64,000 bases of DNA from Chitinophaga eiseniae (GTDB lineage: Bacteria > Bacteroidota > Bacteroidia > Chitinophagales > Chitinophagaceae). Where the stretch lies: positions 806,001 through 870,000 of the forward strand of contig NZ_JABAHZ010000001.1 of assembly GCF_012641265.1 (NCBI RefSeq), in the 5' to 3' direction. The notes beneath the pieces were generated by a model that saw only the letters and a program-made list of their open reading frames with translations, was not told the origin of the DNA and made no database searches. How positions within the stretch are numbered: position 1 is the first letter of the stretch; every line of letters begins with the position of its first letter. A program made the translations under genes and the position numbers. Positions 1-7,547 of the stretch are shown here, piece after piece.

Positions 1-339
1 AAAGGCGAAGCAGAAAAAGAATGGGATGTTCCCCCGATTACGCTGCCGGTTACCACCCCGGTGGTAAAACTGTCGCCGCTACGGCACTGGATGAAGTATG
101 CAGCAGTAGCCCTGGTAGCGGTAGGTATCGGGTATGCGCTGAAACAGCAGCAGGTACGTAAGCAGGATGCGGCCATTGCCCTGCGGCAGCAGGAAATGAA
201 CGACCCGCAGAAAGCCCTGGATGAAACGAAGAAAGCACTGCAACTGCTGGCCAGGAACCTGAATAAGGGTACCACCAAAATGCAGAAGCTGGCCTACTTC
301 AATGAAGCCACTTCGCTGGTAGAGGGAAAGGATGATTAA
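1..339 (+). CDS. Membrane protein, C-terminal part (putative anti-sigma-like)
   Basis: The frame is open from base 1, so the gene starts upstream of the window and only the last 112 residues are seen. They hold one membrane segment (AAVALVAVGIGYAL) followed by a charged, Gln/Lys-rich helical tail that looks like a coiled coil. It lies 34 bases before two DUF4252 genes. In Bacteroidota, DUF4252 genes commonly follow an ECF sigma factor and a small membrane partner, so an anti-sigma-like role is plausible, but this is inferred from context; I recognise no named domain in the visible part. Confidence 0.6.
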   Translation, partial: KGEAEKEWDVPPITLPVTTPVVKLSPLRHWMKYAAVALVAVGIGYALKQQQVRKQDAAIALRQQEMNDPQKALDETKKALQLLARNLNKGTTKMQKLAYFNEATSLVEGKDD

Positions 340-373
340 CGGCTATTATAAAACCTGATATAAATATTGAGAA

Positions 374-895
374 ATGAAACGATTCCTGTTTTTATTGATG
401 GCGATCTTTGCCAGCTTCCATGGGTCAGCCCAGCAGGGGAGCGCCATAGACCGCTTTTTCCAGAGGTATGAAAACGACCGCAACTTTACGCTGGTCAGTA
501 TTACGCCCAAAATGTTCAGCATGTTCGCTAAGGTAGATGCCGGCGACCCGGATGCCAAAAACCTGATGCGGGTTATCCAGAAATTAAAAGGCCTGCGTAT
601 CCTGGCGAAAGAAAGTACCAAAGATGGTCCCCGCCTGTATAAAGAAGCGGCAGCTTTCCTGGGAGGCGATTTCGAAGAACTGATGACGCTCCGCGACAAG
701 GACAGCGACCTGAAGTTCATGGTAAAGGAAAACGCCAAAGGTAACATCAATGAGCTGGTCATGCTCGTAGGTAGCTCTACCGAATTCCTGGCCATGAGCC
801 TGGTAGGTGACATCGACCTCAATGAGATTTCCCAGATTGCCGGGTCTGTTAATATACAGGGCATGGACAAACTGAAAAACATCAAGAAAAAGTAA
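374..895 (+). CDS. DUF4252 domain-containing secreted protein
   Basis: A 173-residue protein with a clear signal peptide (residues 1-19, cleavage near GSA-QQ). The mature part has the DUF4252 layout: an N-terminal FFxxYxxDxxFTLVSITPKMF region, a central IQKLKGLRIL strand, and a C-terminal ELVMLVG...SLVGDIDLNEI region. The function of DUF4252 is not established; these genes usually sit behind an ECF sigma factor. It is followed after 15 bases by a second DUF4252 gene, so the two are almost certainly co-transcribed with the gene before them. Confidence 0.85.
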   Translation: MKRFLFLLMAIFASFHGSAQQGSAIDRFFQRYENDRNFTLVSITPKMFSMFAKVDAGDPDAKNLMRVIQKLKGLRILAKESTKDGPRLYKEAAAFLGGDFEELMTLRDKDSDLKFMVKENAKGNINELVMLVGSSTEFLAMSLVGDIDLNEISQIAGSVNIQGMDKLKNIKKK

Positions 896-910
896 CTAAA
901 ACATTTTCCC

Positions 911-1408
911 ATGAAAGCATTCATTATTGCAGGCTGCTGTTTATTAGCTGCGGTAGCTGTTAAAGCCCAGGACCGCTCCCTGCGCGAGTTCCGCAACAAG
1001 TACCGTCATTGCTCCGAGGTACATACTATTAGTATAGGTGGCTTCGCAATGCGACTGACAGGTTTCTGTCTCTCGTTTTCAGATGATTCCAAAGACATGA
1101 AAGGGGTAATGAGAGGGATACAGAAGGCAAAGGTATACACGATTACTAACGTTAACGGTAATACGGTCAACAGCCAGGACATTGCTGACCTGAAAAGCAA
1201 CCTGCTACGCAACGATCATTTCGATGAACTGATGGATGTAAGAGACAAAAACAGCCGGGTACATATCCTGAATAAGGGAACCGACGACGAATTGGGTAAG
1301 GTGGTAATGCTGATACAGGATGAGAGTGACTTTGTGATTGTGAATCTGCAGACAACCCTGAAAATGTCTGATATCAATACTTTGATCCGTCAGTTTGCAT
1401 CCAACTGA
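911..1408 (+). CDS. DUF4252 domain-containing secreted protein (second copy)
   Basis: A 165-residue paralogue of the preceding gene, with signal peptide MKAFIIAGCCLLAAVAVKAQ. The same landmarks recur in order: an SIGGFAMRL strand, IQKAKVYTI, HFDELMDVRDK, and a C-terminal VVMLIQ...LQTTLKMSDI region. It is more divergent at the N-terminus than its neighbour. It ends 5 bases before the stop of the convergent DUF721 gene, with no obvious terminator between them. Function unknown. Confidence 0.82.
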   Translation: MKAFIIAGCCLLAAVAVKAQDRSLREFRNKYRHCSEVHTISIGGFAMRLTGFCLSFSDDSKDMKGVMRGIQKAKVYTITNVNGNTVNSQDIADLKSNLLRNDHFDELMDVRDKNSRVHILNKGTDDELGKVVMLIQDESDFVIVNLQTTLKMSDINTLIRQFASN

Positions 1409-1413
1409 TCCCT

Positions 1414-1701
1414 TTACCTGATCATCACGTCCTTAACAATGCTTTCTCCAAGCATTTCATTCACCAGCTTGATGATCTTATCTTTAGAGTAAGTTAACTC
1501 CTGCTTTAGTGGCGCCACTGTTGTAGTAACAATCAATTTACCGTCTATCAGCTGAATGCTCTGTGTATACCGGGCAATTGTTTTCCCCATAATCTGTTCC
1601 CAATTTTCCTGGATGCGCACCTCCGTAAGACGGGGTTTCATCCTGCTCTTATTCATAAATTCCCGGAGTGCATCTCCTATACTGGTAGTTCCATGACGCA
1701 T
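1414..1701 (-). CDS. DUF721 (DciA-like) protein
   Basis: A 95-residue protein matching the DUF721/DciA pattern: ENWEQIMGKTIARYTQSI near residue 31, then a GKLIVTT strand, LKQELTYSKDKIIKLVNEML and a final IVKDVMIR. DciA is the replicative helicase operator/loader of many bacteria that lack DnaC. It lies directly downstream of recF on the same strand (48-base gap), the same neighbour relationship seen around dnaA-dnaN-recF in other phyla, which supports a DNA replication role. Whether this short version works as a helicase loader is an inference. Confidence 0.75.
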   Translation of the reverse strand: MRHGTTSIGDALREFMNKSRMKPRLTEVRIQENWEQIMGKTIARYTQSIQLIDGKLIVTTTVAPLKQELTYSKDKIIKLVNEMLGESIVKDVMIR

Positions 1702-1749
1702 AGGGCAAAGGTAGTAAATTTTAGAGCGGCATACTGCAAAGAATATACG

Positions 1750-2829
1750 TTAAATAGTAATGAGCTGGATTTCCCCGGAGGTAGCCGCAAATGCCTGCTG
1801 TAGCCGTTCCACATGCGTATCTGTAATAAATACCTGTCCGTAGTGATCGCCTGCCACCAGGGCAATTAACCGCTGTACCCTTTCCTGGTCCAGTTTTTCA
1901 AACACATCATCCAATAGCAATAGCGGCGGAAAATTTTTATGTTGCCGCAGTATTTCAAACTGAGCCAGCTTCAACGCAAATAAAAAGCTTTTGCGTTGTC
2001 CCTGGGAGGCACTGGTTTTCATGAGGTGGCCATCCAGCAGGAAGAGCAGGTCGTCGCGGTGAATACCGGTGCTGGTGCGTTGCAATTGCATGTCGCGGTA
2101 CCTGGCCTTGTGCAGCTGCGCCGCATAGGGCTCCTCCTGCAGCGTACACTGGTATTGTATGTTTACCACTTCATGGGTGCCGGCAATGTAGTCGTACAGC
2201 TGCTGCACTTTGGGAATAAATGTTTGCAGGAAAGCCTGGCGGGTTTCATACACGGGTACGCCGTGCATAACCAGCTGCAGGTCGAACACATCGAGCAGGT
2301 GGTCTTGCTGCTGGCCGGTGGCCGCCATATTTTTCAGTAATGTATTGCGCTGTAATAATATTTTCTGATAAATGATCAGGTGATCGAGGTAGTCGGGGTA
2401 GAGCTGCGACAGGAGGCTATCGAGCCATTTGCGTCTTTCTTCGCTGCCGCCCAGGATGATGTCGGCATCATCTGGGGCTATCATCACGGCCGGGAAATGC
2501 CCGATGTGCCGGGAAAACCGGTCGTATTTATCATCGTTGAGGGAAATTTCCTTTTTACCATCTTTTACTGTACATACAATTTTTTCGGGCTGTCCGTTCT
2601 TTTCCAGGAGTCCTTCCAGGCGGAAGCCATTGGTCTGGTACCGGGTATTCTGAGTGTCGCTGCTGGTAAAATAGCTGCGGGTGAAGCAAAGATAGTAGAT
2701 GGCATCCAGCAGGTTGGTTTTACCGGCGCCATTCCTGCCCGTAATGCCAACAATGCGGTGTTGGAACGAAAAGCTGGCCTGCTGGTAGTTTTTGAACTGG
2801 ACGAGTGATATTTTATTTATATAAAGCAA
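1750..2829 (-). CDS. recF: DNA replication and repair protein RecF
   Basis: A 359-residue RecF, the ATPase that helps RecOR load RecA at single-strand gaps. Visible motifs are the N-terminal ISLVQFKNYQQASFSF strand, Walker A GRNGAGKTN at residues 31-39, a signature region SASQGQRKSF, and Walker B LLLLDDVFEKLD. Length is normal for the family. The reading frame opens with TTG at 2829; no ATG fits, and a -7-like TTTCTTTG sits right over it on the minus strand, so the exact start is uncertain by a few codons. Probably co-transcribed with the DUF721 gene. Confidence 0.95.
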   Translation of the reverse strand: MLYINKISLVQFKNYQQASFSFQHRIVGITGRNGAGKTNLLDAIYYLCFTRSYFTSSDTQNTRYQTNGFRLEGLLEKNGQPEKIVCTVKDGKKEISLNDDKYDRFSRHIGHFPAVMIAPDDADIILGGSEERRKWLDSLLSQLYPDYLDHLIIYQKILLQRNTLLKNMAATGQQQDHLLDVFDLQLVMHGVPVYETRQAFLQTFIPKVQQLYDYIAGTHEVVNIQYQCTLQEEPYAAQLHKARYRDMQLQRTSTGIHRDDLLFLLDGHLMKTSASQGQRKSFLFALKLAQFEILRQHKNFPPLLLLDDVFEKLDQERVQRLIALVAGDHYGQVFITDTHVERLQQAFAATSGEIQLITI

Positions 2830-3013
2830 AGAAAAAAATTATGCGTAATTAATAATATGCGAAAATAATCCACTTTATAAGTGATAAAAAACCGCGCTAA
2901 TGGGAACTTCGATGTGATTCAGGTGCAATTAAATGCAAAACTGTTTGAAATTGATCAATTTGCATAATTTAATGGGAATTAGAATTGATATTTATATTTT
3001 ACGATTTTCCTGT

Positions 3014-3021
3014 TATATTTG
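3014..3021 (+). promoter_or_regulatory. -7 box of the pdhA promoter
   Basis: TATATTTG fits the Bacteroidota -7 consensus TAnnTTTG exactly, in a very AT-rich 200-base gap. No good -33 TTG lies at the usual spacing. The last bases form a TTG in frame with pdhA, but transcription should begin several bases after this box, so that TTG cannot be the start codon; GTG at 3040 or 3058 must be. Confidence 0.6.
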
Positions 3022-3039
3022 CGAACAAATTTAGAAAGA

Positions 3040-4050
3040 GTGCAAACTAAAACAGACGTGAAGACGAAATTCACCAAAGAGACATATCTGTACTGGTATG
3101 AATTGATGCTTTTGCTGCGCCGCTTTGAAGAAAAGACAGGCCAATTGTACGGGATGCAAAAAATCCGTGGGTTTTGTCATTTGTACATAGGACAGGAAGC
3201 AATAGCTGCTGGTGCGATTACAGCTACCAAGCCGGAAGATAAATTCATCACTGCTTATCGTGATCATGCGCTGGCAATTGCTAAGGGAATTTCAGCGAAG
3301 GCTTGTATGGCAGAACTGTATGGTAAAGCAACCGGTTGTTCGAAAGGAAAGGGAGGCAGTATGCACTTTTTCTCGAAAGAGCACGGGTTCTTTGGCGGCC
3401 ATGGTATTGTGGGAGCCCAGATAGGCACAGGCGCAGGTCTGGCCCTGGCAGAACAATATACCGGAACAGACAACGTAGTGTTGTGTTTCTTCGGTGATGG
3501 CGCTGCCCGTCAGGGTATTCTCCATGAAACATTCAACATGGCGATGACCTGGAAACTCCCGGTTATTTTTATTTGCGAAAACAACATGTACGCCATGGGT
3601 ACTTCTGTAGAACGTACCTCTAACGTATTGGACATCTATAAGTTAGCAGATGCTTACGAAATGCCGGCAGATTCTATCGATGGTATGAGTTGCGAAGCAG
3701 TACATGATGGTATCGAAAGAGCGGTAAAACGCGCCCGTGAAAATGGCGGACCTACCTTGCTCGAAATTAAGACTTACCGCTACCGCGGCCACTCTATGAG
3801 TGATCCGGCTAAATATCGGACCAAAGAAGAACTGGAAGAGTACAAAGAGAAAGATCCGATCAACGAAGTACTGAAAGTTATCCAGAAAAATAAATGGGCT
3901 ACTGAAGCAGAAATTGAAGCGATCAACGAACGCGTAAAAGTTGAAGTTGAAGAATGCGTAACTTTTGCAGAAGAGTCACCATGGCCAAGCGATGATGAGC
4001 TCCTGAAAGACGTTTACGTACAGGAAGACTATCCATTTATCGTTGACTAA
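3040..4050 (+). CDS. pdhA: Pyruvate dehydrogenase E1 component, alpha subunit
   Basis: Thiamine-diphosphate-dependent E1 alpha, which decarboxylates pyruvate and feeds the lipoyl arm of E2. It shows the TPP motif GDGAARQGILHE ending about 30 residues later in ENN, the substrate region GGSMHFF...GGHGIVGAQ, and the phosphorylation-loop segment YRGHSMSDPAKYR. The frame runs back to a TTG at 3019, but that lies in the -7 box; GTG 3040 (preceded by AGAAAG) or GTG 3058 (VKTKFTKE) are the realistic starts. No E1 beta gene is adjacent; in many Bacteroidota it lies elsewhere. A 16-bp hairpin follows at 4081. Confidence 0.93.
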   Translation: MQTKTDVKTKFTKETYLYWYELMLLLRRFEEKTGQLYGMQKIRGFCHLYIGQEAIAAGAITATKPEDKFITAYRDHALAIAKGISAKACMAELYGKATGCSKGKGGSMHFFSKEHGFFGGHGIVGAQIGTGAGLALAEQYTGTDNVVLCFFGDGAARQGILHETFNMAMTWKLPVIFICENNMYAMGTSVERTSNVLDIYKLADAYEMPADSIDGMSCEAVHDGIERAVKRARENGGPTLLEIKTYRYRGHSMSDPAKYRTKEELEEYKEKDPINEVLKVIQKNKWATEAEIEAINERVKVEVEECVTFAEESPWPSDDELLKDVYVQEDYPFIVD

Positions 4051-4080
4051 GCATATTAGGGTTAGTATTTTGCCCGGTAA

Positions 4081-4123
4081 CCAATACGGCGAAGAGGATG
4101 TATAATGCTCTTCGCTGTATTGG
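4081..4123 (+). terminator. 16-bp hairpin after pdhA without a T-tract
   Basis: Arms 4081-4096 and 4108-4123 pair over 16 positions (one G-T wobble) around an 11-base loop. There is no T-run on either side, so it is not a classical intrinsic terminator; it may protect the 3' end of the pdhA message or end transcription by another route. Confidence 0.55.
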
Positions 4124-4197
4124 CTAAAGGAAACACTAACAACAGAGCCGGTCGTTTACCTATTAAATAATCTAGCAAATCACAATTACACCTTACA

Positions 4198-4896
4198 ATG
4201 GCAGAAACTAAAGATAAAGCCACCACGCCTCAACCTACTAAAGATTTTGACCTGGAAGCATCCATGCACCGGGCGGAAGATTTCTTCGTTAAAAACAAGA
4301 ACGTTATTTCTATCGCAGTATTGGCTGTGGTGGTGGTAGTAGGCGGTTTCTTCGCTTATAACCGTTTTGTTAAACAGCCAAACGAAACCAAAGCACAGGA
4401 AATGGTATTCCATGCGCAGAACTATTTCGCCGTGGATTCCTTCAAACTGGCGCTGAATGGTGACGGTAATAATTATGGTTTTTTACAGGTAGCGGAAAAA
4501 TACGGCAGCACGAAAGCAGGTAACCTCGCTAAATACAGTGCAGGCGTTTGTTATATCCACCTGGGTGAATTCCAGAAAGGTATCGACATGCTGAATTCCT
4601 TTAGCTCTAACGACTTACTGTTGCAGCCTACTGCTTACGGTTTGATCGGAGATGCTTACATGGAAATGAATAAAACTGCAGAAGGTATCGAAGCTTACAA
4701 GAAAGCAGCTCACTACAATGATAATGAACTGACTTCTCCTGTTTACCTGTTCCGCGCCGGTCAGGCCCTGGAAAAAGCAGGTAAGGCACAGGAAGCCATC
4801 ACCATCTATAAAGAAATTAAAGAGAAGTTCCCACTGACCAACGAAGGTCGTGAAATGGATAAGTACCTGGCGAGACTGGGTGACGTAAAGAACTAA
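4198..4896 (+). CDS. Membrane-anchored tetratricopeptide repeat protein
   Basis: A 232-residue protein with a short cytoplasmic head, one membrane segment (about residues 39-60, IAVLAVVVVVGGFFAYNRF) and a C-terminal domain of TPR helices, e.g. YSAGVCYIHLGEFQKGIDML, YGLIGDAYMEMNKTAEGIEA and LFRAGQALEKAGKAQEAITI. The design (N-in anchor plus extracytoplasmic TPR) resembles YfgM-type proteins, which interact with envelope chaperones and translocons; that function is not shown here. It precedes ribH with a terminator-like hairpin between them. Confidence 0.8.
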   Translation: MAETKDKATTPQPTKDFDLEASMHRAEDFFVKNKNVISIAVLAVVVVVGGFFAYNRFVKQPNETKAQEMVFHAQNYFAVDSFKLALNGDGNNYGFLQVAEKYGSTKAGNLAKYSAGVCYIHLGEFQKGIDMLNSFSSNDLLLQPTAYGLIGDAYMEMNKTAEGIEAYKKAAHYNDNELTSPVYLFRAGQALEKAGKAQEAITIYKEIKEKFPLTNEGREMDKYLARLGDVKN

Positions 4897-4904
4897 TATC
4901 ACAA

Positions 4905-4943
4905 CTGGCTGTTGGTGTACCTCACTGACAGCCAGCTGTTTTT
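4905..4943 (+). terminator. Intrinsic terminator or attenuator ahead of ribH
   Basis: CTGGCTGT (4905-4912) pairs with ACAGCCAG (4928-4935), followed by TTTTT at 4939-4943. It ends only 13 bases before the ribH ATG, so ribH either depends on read-through or is started by a promoter overlapping this spot. Confidence 0.65.
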
Positions 4944-4956
4944 AAAGCGGAAAAAT

Positions 4957-5457
4957 ATGTCTGAGCATAATAAGAGCTTACTTAATGACGCTGGCATTCT
5001 CAACCTGGAGGATGCCAGTGTTGTTATGGTGTATACCGAATGGAATGATACCATCGTAAATGAACTGGTAGCCGGCTGTGAAAAAGCCCTGGACCAGTAT
5101 CAGGTAAGTAAATCAGAGAAGATCATTGTACCTGGTGCATTTGAATTACCTTACGCCTGTAAGCAATATTGGGAAAACACCAAAGGCACCGGTAAACAGC
5201 CTGGCGCTATTATTGCTTTCGGTTGCGTGATCCGCGGCGAAACGCCACATTTCGACTATGTGTGTAAAGCCGTAACGGAAGGTATCCTGCAATTGAACCT
5301 TCAGTTACCTGTTCCTGTTATATTTGGAATTCTGACAGTGGATAATGAACAGCAGGCACTCGACAGGCTGGGAGGCGCTCACGGTCACAAAGGCGAAGAA
5401 GCAGCCATCACCGCCCTGAAGATGATTGCCCTGCAACGGAAATTGGCTAAAAGCTGA
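4957..5457 (+). CDS. ribH: 6,7-dimethyl-8-ribityllumazine synthase
   Basis: The 166-residue penultimate enzyme of riboflavin synthesis, joining 5-amino-6-ribitylaminouracil with 3,4-dihydroxy-2-butanone 4-phosphate. Diagnostic segments are EWNDTIVNEL, VPGAFELPYACKQ, IAFGCVIRGETPHFDYVC (with the catalytic-region His), and PVIFGILTVDNEQQALDRLG followed by HGHKGEEAA. ATG 4957 was chosen because the in-frame codons upstream translate the terminator hairpin. No other rib gene and no FMN riboswitch is near, so it is a lone copy. The next gene begins 10 bases after its stop. Confidence 0.95.
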   Translation: MSEHNKSLLNDAGILNLEDASVVMVYTEWNDTIVNELVAGCEKALDQYQVSKSEKIIVPGAFELPYACKQYWENTKGTGKQPGAIIAFGCVIRGETPHFDYVCKAVTEGILQLNLQLPVPVIFGILTVDNEQQALDRLGGAHGHKGEEAAITALKMIALQRKLAKS

Positions 5458-5467
5458 AACTAACAAG

Positions 5468-6187
5468 ATGAATGTACAGTTATTTATACCGTGTTTTGTA
5501 GACCAGTTGTTTCCCGAAACAGCCTTTAATATGGTGAAAGTGTTGGAGAAACTCGGTTGTAACGTAATGTATAACACGGAGCAAACCTGTTGCGGCCAGC
5601 CAGCCTATAATGCGGGCTACCAGGACGAATGCCGCTCCGTTGCTACCAAGTTTGTAAAAGATTTCAAAACCTTCGATTACATTGTTGCTCCAAGTGGCTC
5701 CTGTACAGGGTTTGTGCGCAATTACTATGGTAAATTGTTCGACAATTCCGCTGCGCACAACGATGTGAAGCTGCTGAAGAAAAATCTGTACGAGTTCACC
5801 GAATTCCTCACCGACGTATTGCATGTTACCGACCTGGGAGCTACCCTTAACGGCGTAGGCACCTATCATGACGCCTGCGGCGCCCTGAGGGAATGCGGTA
5901 TCAAGGAAGGCCCCCGCAAACTTTTGGAAAAAGTACGGGGACTGGAACTGAAAGAGATGAACGACTGTGAGACCTGTTGCGGATTTGGAGGCACCTTCGC
6001 TGTGAAGTTTGAACCCATTTCCATGGGCATGGGAGAGCAGAAGGTAAACAACGCGGTGAACAGCGGCGCTGACTACCTGATTTCTACGGATCTATCCTGC
6101 CTGATGCACCTGGATGGCTATATCCGTAAACACGGCACCAATATTAAAGTGATGCACATCGCTGATGTACTGGCCAGTGGCTGGTAA
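5468..6187 (+). CDS. (Fe-S)-binding protein, LutA/YkgE family
   Basis: A 239-residue protein with two CCG domains: TCCGQPAYNAGY near residue 40 and CETCCGFGGTFAVKF near residue 170, plus DLSCLMHLDGY. CCG domains bind Fe-S clusters and occur in LutA, glycolate oxidase GlcF and heterodisulfide reductase subunits. LutA acts with LutB and LutC in L-lactate oxidation, but neither partner is in this window, so the electron-transfer partner is unknown. ATG 5468 is preferred; the frame extends back into ribH. Probably in one operon with ribH and the EVE gene. Confidence 0.88.
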   Translation: MNVQLFIPCFVDQLFPETAFNMVKVLEKLGCNVMYNTEQTCCGQPAYNAGYQDECRSVATKFVKDFKTFDYIVAPSGSCTGFVRNYYGKLFDNSAAHNDVKLLKKNLYEFTEFLTDVLHVTDLGATLNGVGTYHDACGALRECGIKEGPRKLLEKVRGLELKEMNDCETCCGFGGTFAVKFEPISMGMGEQKVNNAVNSGADYLISTDLSCLMHLDGYIRKHGTNIKVMHIADVLASGW

Positions 6188-6223
6188 ACCGGCATATCCT
6201 CAAACCTGAAAACTGAATGCAAT

Positions 6224-6637
6224 ATGAACTATTGGCTGGTGAAGTCAGAACCGTTTAAGTACTCCTGGGAACAGTTTGTAAAAGACAAGGTTACTTTCTG
6301 GGACGGCGTGCGTAACTACCAGGCACGTAATAACCTTAAAGGCATGAAAAAGGGCGACCAGGTATTGTTCTACCACAGTAATGAAGGATTGGAGATCGTA
6401 GGCCTGGCAACGGTAGCAAAAGAAGCTTACCAGGACCCTACCACACCGGATCCTAACTGGGTAGTAGTAGACCTCAAGCCACTGAAGCCTTTCAAACAAT
6501 TCGTTACACTGGCACAGATGAAAGCGGAGAAAAAACTGGCGAACTTCTCGCTGATCCGCCAGGGCCGCTTATCGGTATGTGATGTGAAGCCTGAAGAGTT
6601 TGAAGTGATCATGGAGATGGGAGGCATGAAGAAATAA
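6224..6637 (+). CDS. EVE domain-containing protein
   Basis: A 137-residue protein that is almost entirely an EVE domain, of the thymocyte nuclear protein 1 type: it opens with YWLVKSEPFKYSWEQF, then WDGVRNYQARNNLKGMKKGD, VLFYHSN and VGLATVAKEAYQDPT. EVE domains are PUA-like folds that bind modified bases in nucleic acids; the bacterial stand-alone form has no firmly established substrate. The gene follows the LutA-like gene by 36 bases and ends just before a 15-bp hairpin. Confidence 0.9.
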   Translation: MNYWLVKSEPFKYSWEQFVKDKVTFWDGVRNYQARNNLKGMKKGDQVLFYHSNEGLEIVGLATVAKEAYQDPTTPDPNWVVVDLKPLKPFKQFVTLAQMKAEKKLANFSLIRQGRLSVCDVKPEEFEVIMEMGGMKK

Positions 6638-6658
6638 TCTTTTTACTGCAATAAAGTG

Positions 6659-6692
6659 CCGCGGGTGTATCAAAACATTGATACACCCGCGG
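6659..6692 (+). terminator. Perfect 15-bp hairpin with AACA loop, no T-tract
   Basis: Arms 6659-6673 and 6678-6692 are perfectly complementary around the tetraloop AACA. No T-run follows on the plus strand. It probably marks the 3' end of the ribH-LutA-EVE transcript; a TATATTTA near-consensus -7 box at 6724-6731 then precedes the next gene. Confidence 0.6.
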
Positions 6693-6785
6693 TCGTTGTA
6701 GCCCACTGTAACGGTTTTCTCCTTATATTTATACAGCAACAGAATTATTTTAACCCCAATAACGTAAACCAATAAACGAAAAAAC

Positions 6786-7463
6786 ATGAAACCAAGATTA
6801 GTGGTGCTGACCGGAGCCGGCATCAGCGCAGAAAGTGGACTCCGGACCTTTAGAGATACCGATGGATTATGGGAAGGCTATGATGTGTATGAAGTAGCTT
6901 CTCCTAAAGGATGGCAAAAAAATCCCGCCCTGGTACAGGACTTTTACAATGGTCGCCGGAAAGATGTGAAAGCAGCACTCCCCAATGCAGCGCATACAGG
7001 CCTGGCAAAGCTGGAAGAAAAATATGACGTGTGCGTGATCACCCAGAACATCGACGACCTGCATGAACGCGGCGGATCTACGCGGGTACTGCATTTACAT
7101 GGAGAGATTTTCAAAATGCGCAGCGTGAGTAACGAAGAGTTGATCTACGATATCTACGATGACATACAAATGGGAGATGTGGCGGAAGATGGCGGGCAGC
7201 TGCGCCCGCACATCGTCTGGTTTGGTGAGGCCGTACCAATGATAGAACCAGCGTTGATGGAAGTACGCCGTGCCGATATTTTTGTAGTGATAGGTACTTC
7301 GCTGCAGGTATATCCTGCGGCCAACCTGCTGAACTATGTAATGCCGCACGTACCGGTGTATATCATTGACCGCAAAATACCGGCTGTAGAAGTGGCGGCT
7401 AACCTGCACCGGATTGAAAAGCCGGCTACAGAAGGAGTGCTGGAGCTATTAGGTATTTTATAA
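6786..7463 (+). CDS. NAD-dependent protein deacylase, sirtuin family
   Basis: A 225-residue SIR2 protein, removing acyl groups from lysine with NAD as co-substrate. It has GAGISAESGLRTFR (residues 10-23), FYNGRR with the Y54/R57 pair that marks class III (CobB/SIRT5-like desuccinylases), TQNIDDLHERGG, and the catalytic His at about 105 in LHLHGEI. The four zinc-binding cysteines of most sirtuins are absent: no CxxC pair occurs anywhere, and the small domain is short. No Argonaute, HerA or TIR partner is nearby, so a defence role is unlikely. Confidence 0.93.
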   Translation: MKPRLVVLTGAGISAESGLRTFRDTDGLWEGYDVYEVASPKGWQKNPALVQDFYNGRRKDVKAALPNAAHTGLAKLEEKYDVCVITQNIDDLHERGGSTRVLHLHGEIFKMRSVSNEELIYDIYDDIQMGDVAEDGGQLRPHIVWFGEAVPMIEPALMEVRRADIFVVIGTSLQVYPAANLLNYVMPHVPVYIIDRKIPAVEVAANLHRIEKPATEGVLELLGIL

Positions 7464-7465
7464 AA

Positions 7466-7493
7466 TGAAAAACCTCCCCGTATAAGGGGAGGT
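7466..7493 (-). terminator. Intrinsic terminator for the saccharopine dehydrogenase-like gene
   Basis: ACCTCCCC (7472-7479) pairs with GGGGAGGT (7486-7493). Read on the minus strand the stem is followed by TTTTTCATTTTAT, so it mainly serves the minus-strand gene ending at 7548, and may also stop plus-strand read-through. Confidence 0.75.
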
Positions 7494-7547
7494 ATCACAA
7501 GTCCTTGGGTGTCCAATAGAGTCCATCATAGGAAAACAATAATGTTG

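Noticed and set aside
346..999. 217-codon minus-strand frame over the first DUF4252 gene
   Set aside because: Ser/Arg/Phe-rich shadow; both plus-strand genes have signal peptides and match DUF4252.
4912..4956. N-terminal extension of RibH by 15 codons
   Set aside because: The extension translates the terminator hairpin and is not part of the lumazine synthase fold; ATG 4957 fits the family.
6224..7463. EVE protein next to a SIR2 protein as a possible defence island
   Set aside because: The SIR2 protein keeps all deacylase motifs and has no Argonaute, HerA or TIR partner, and the EVE protein is in a housekeeping unit with ribH. A hairpin separates the two genes.
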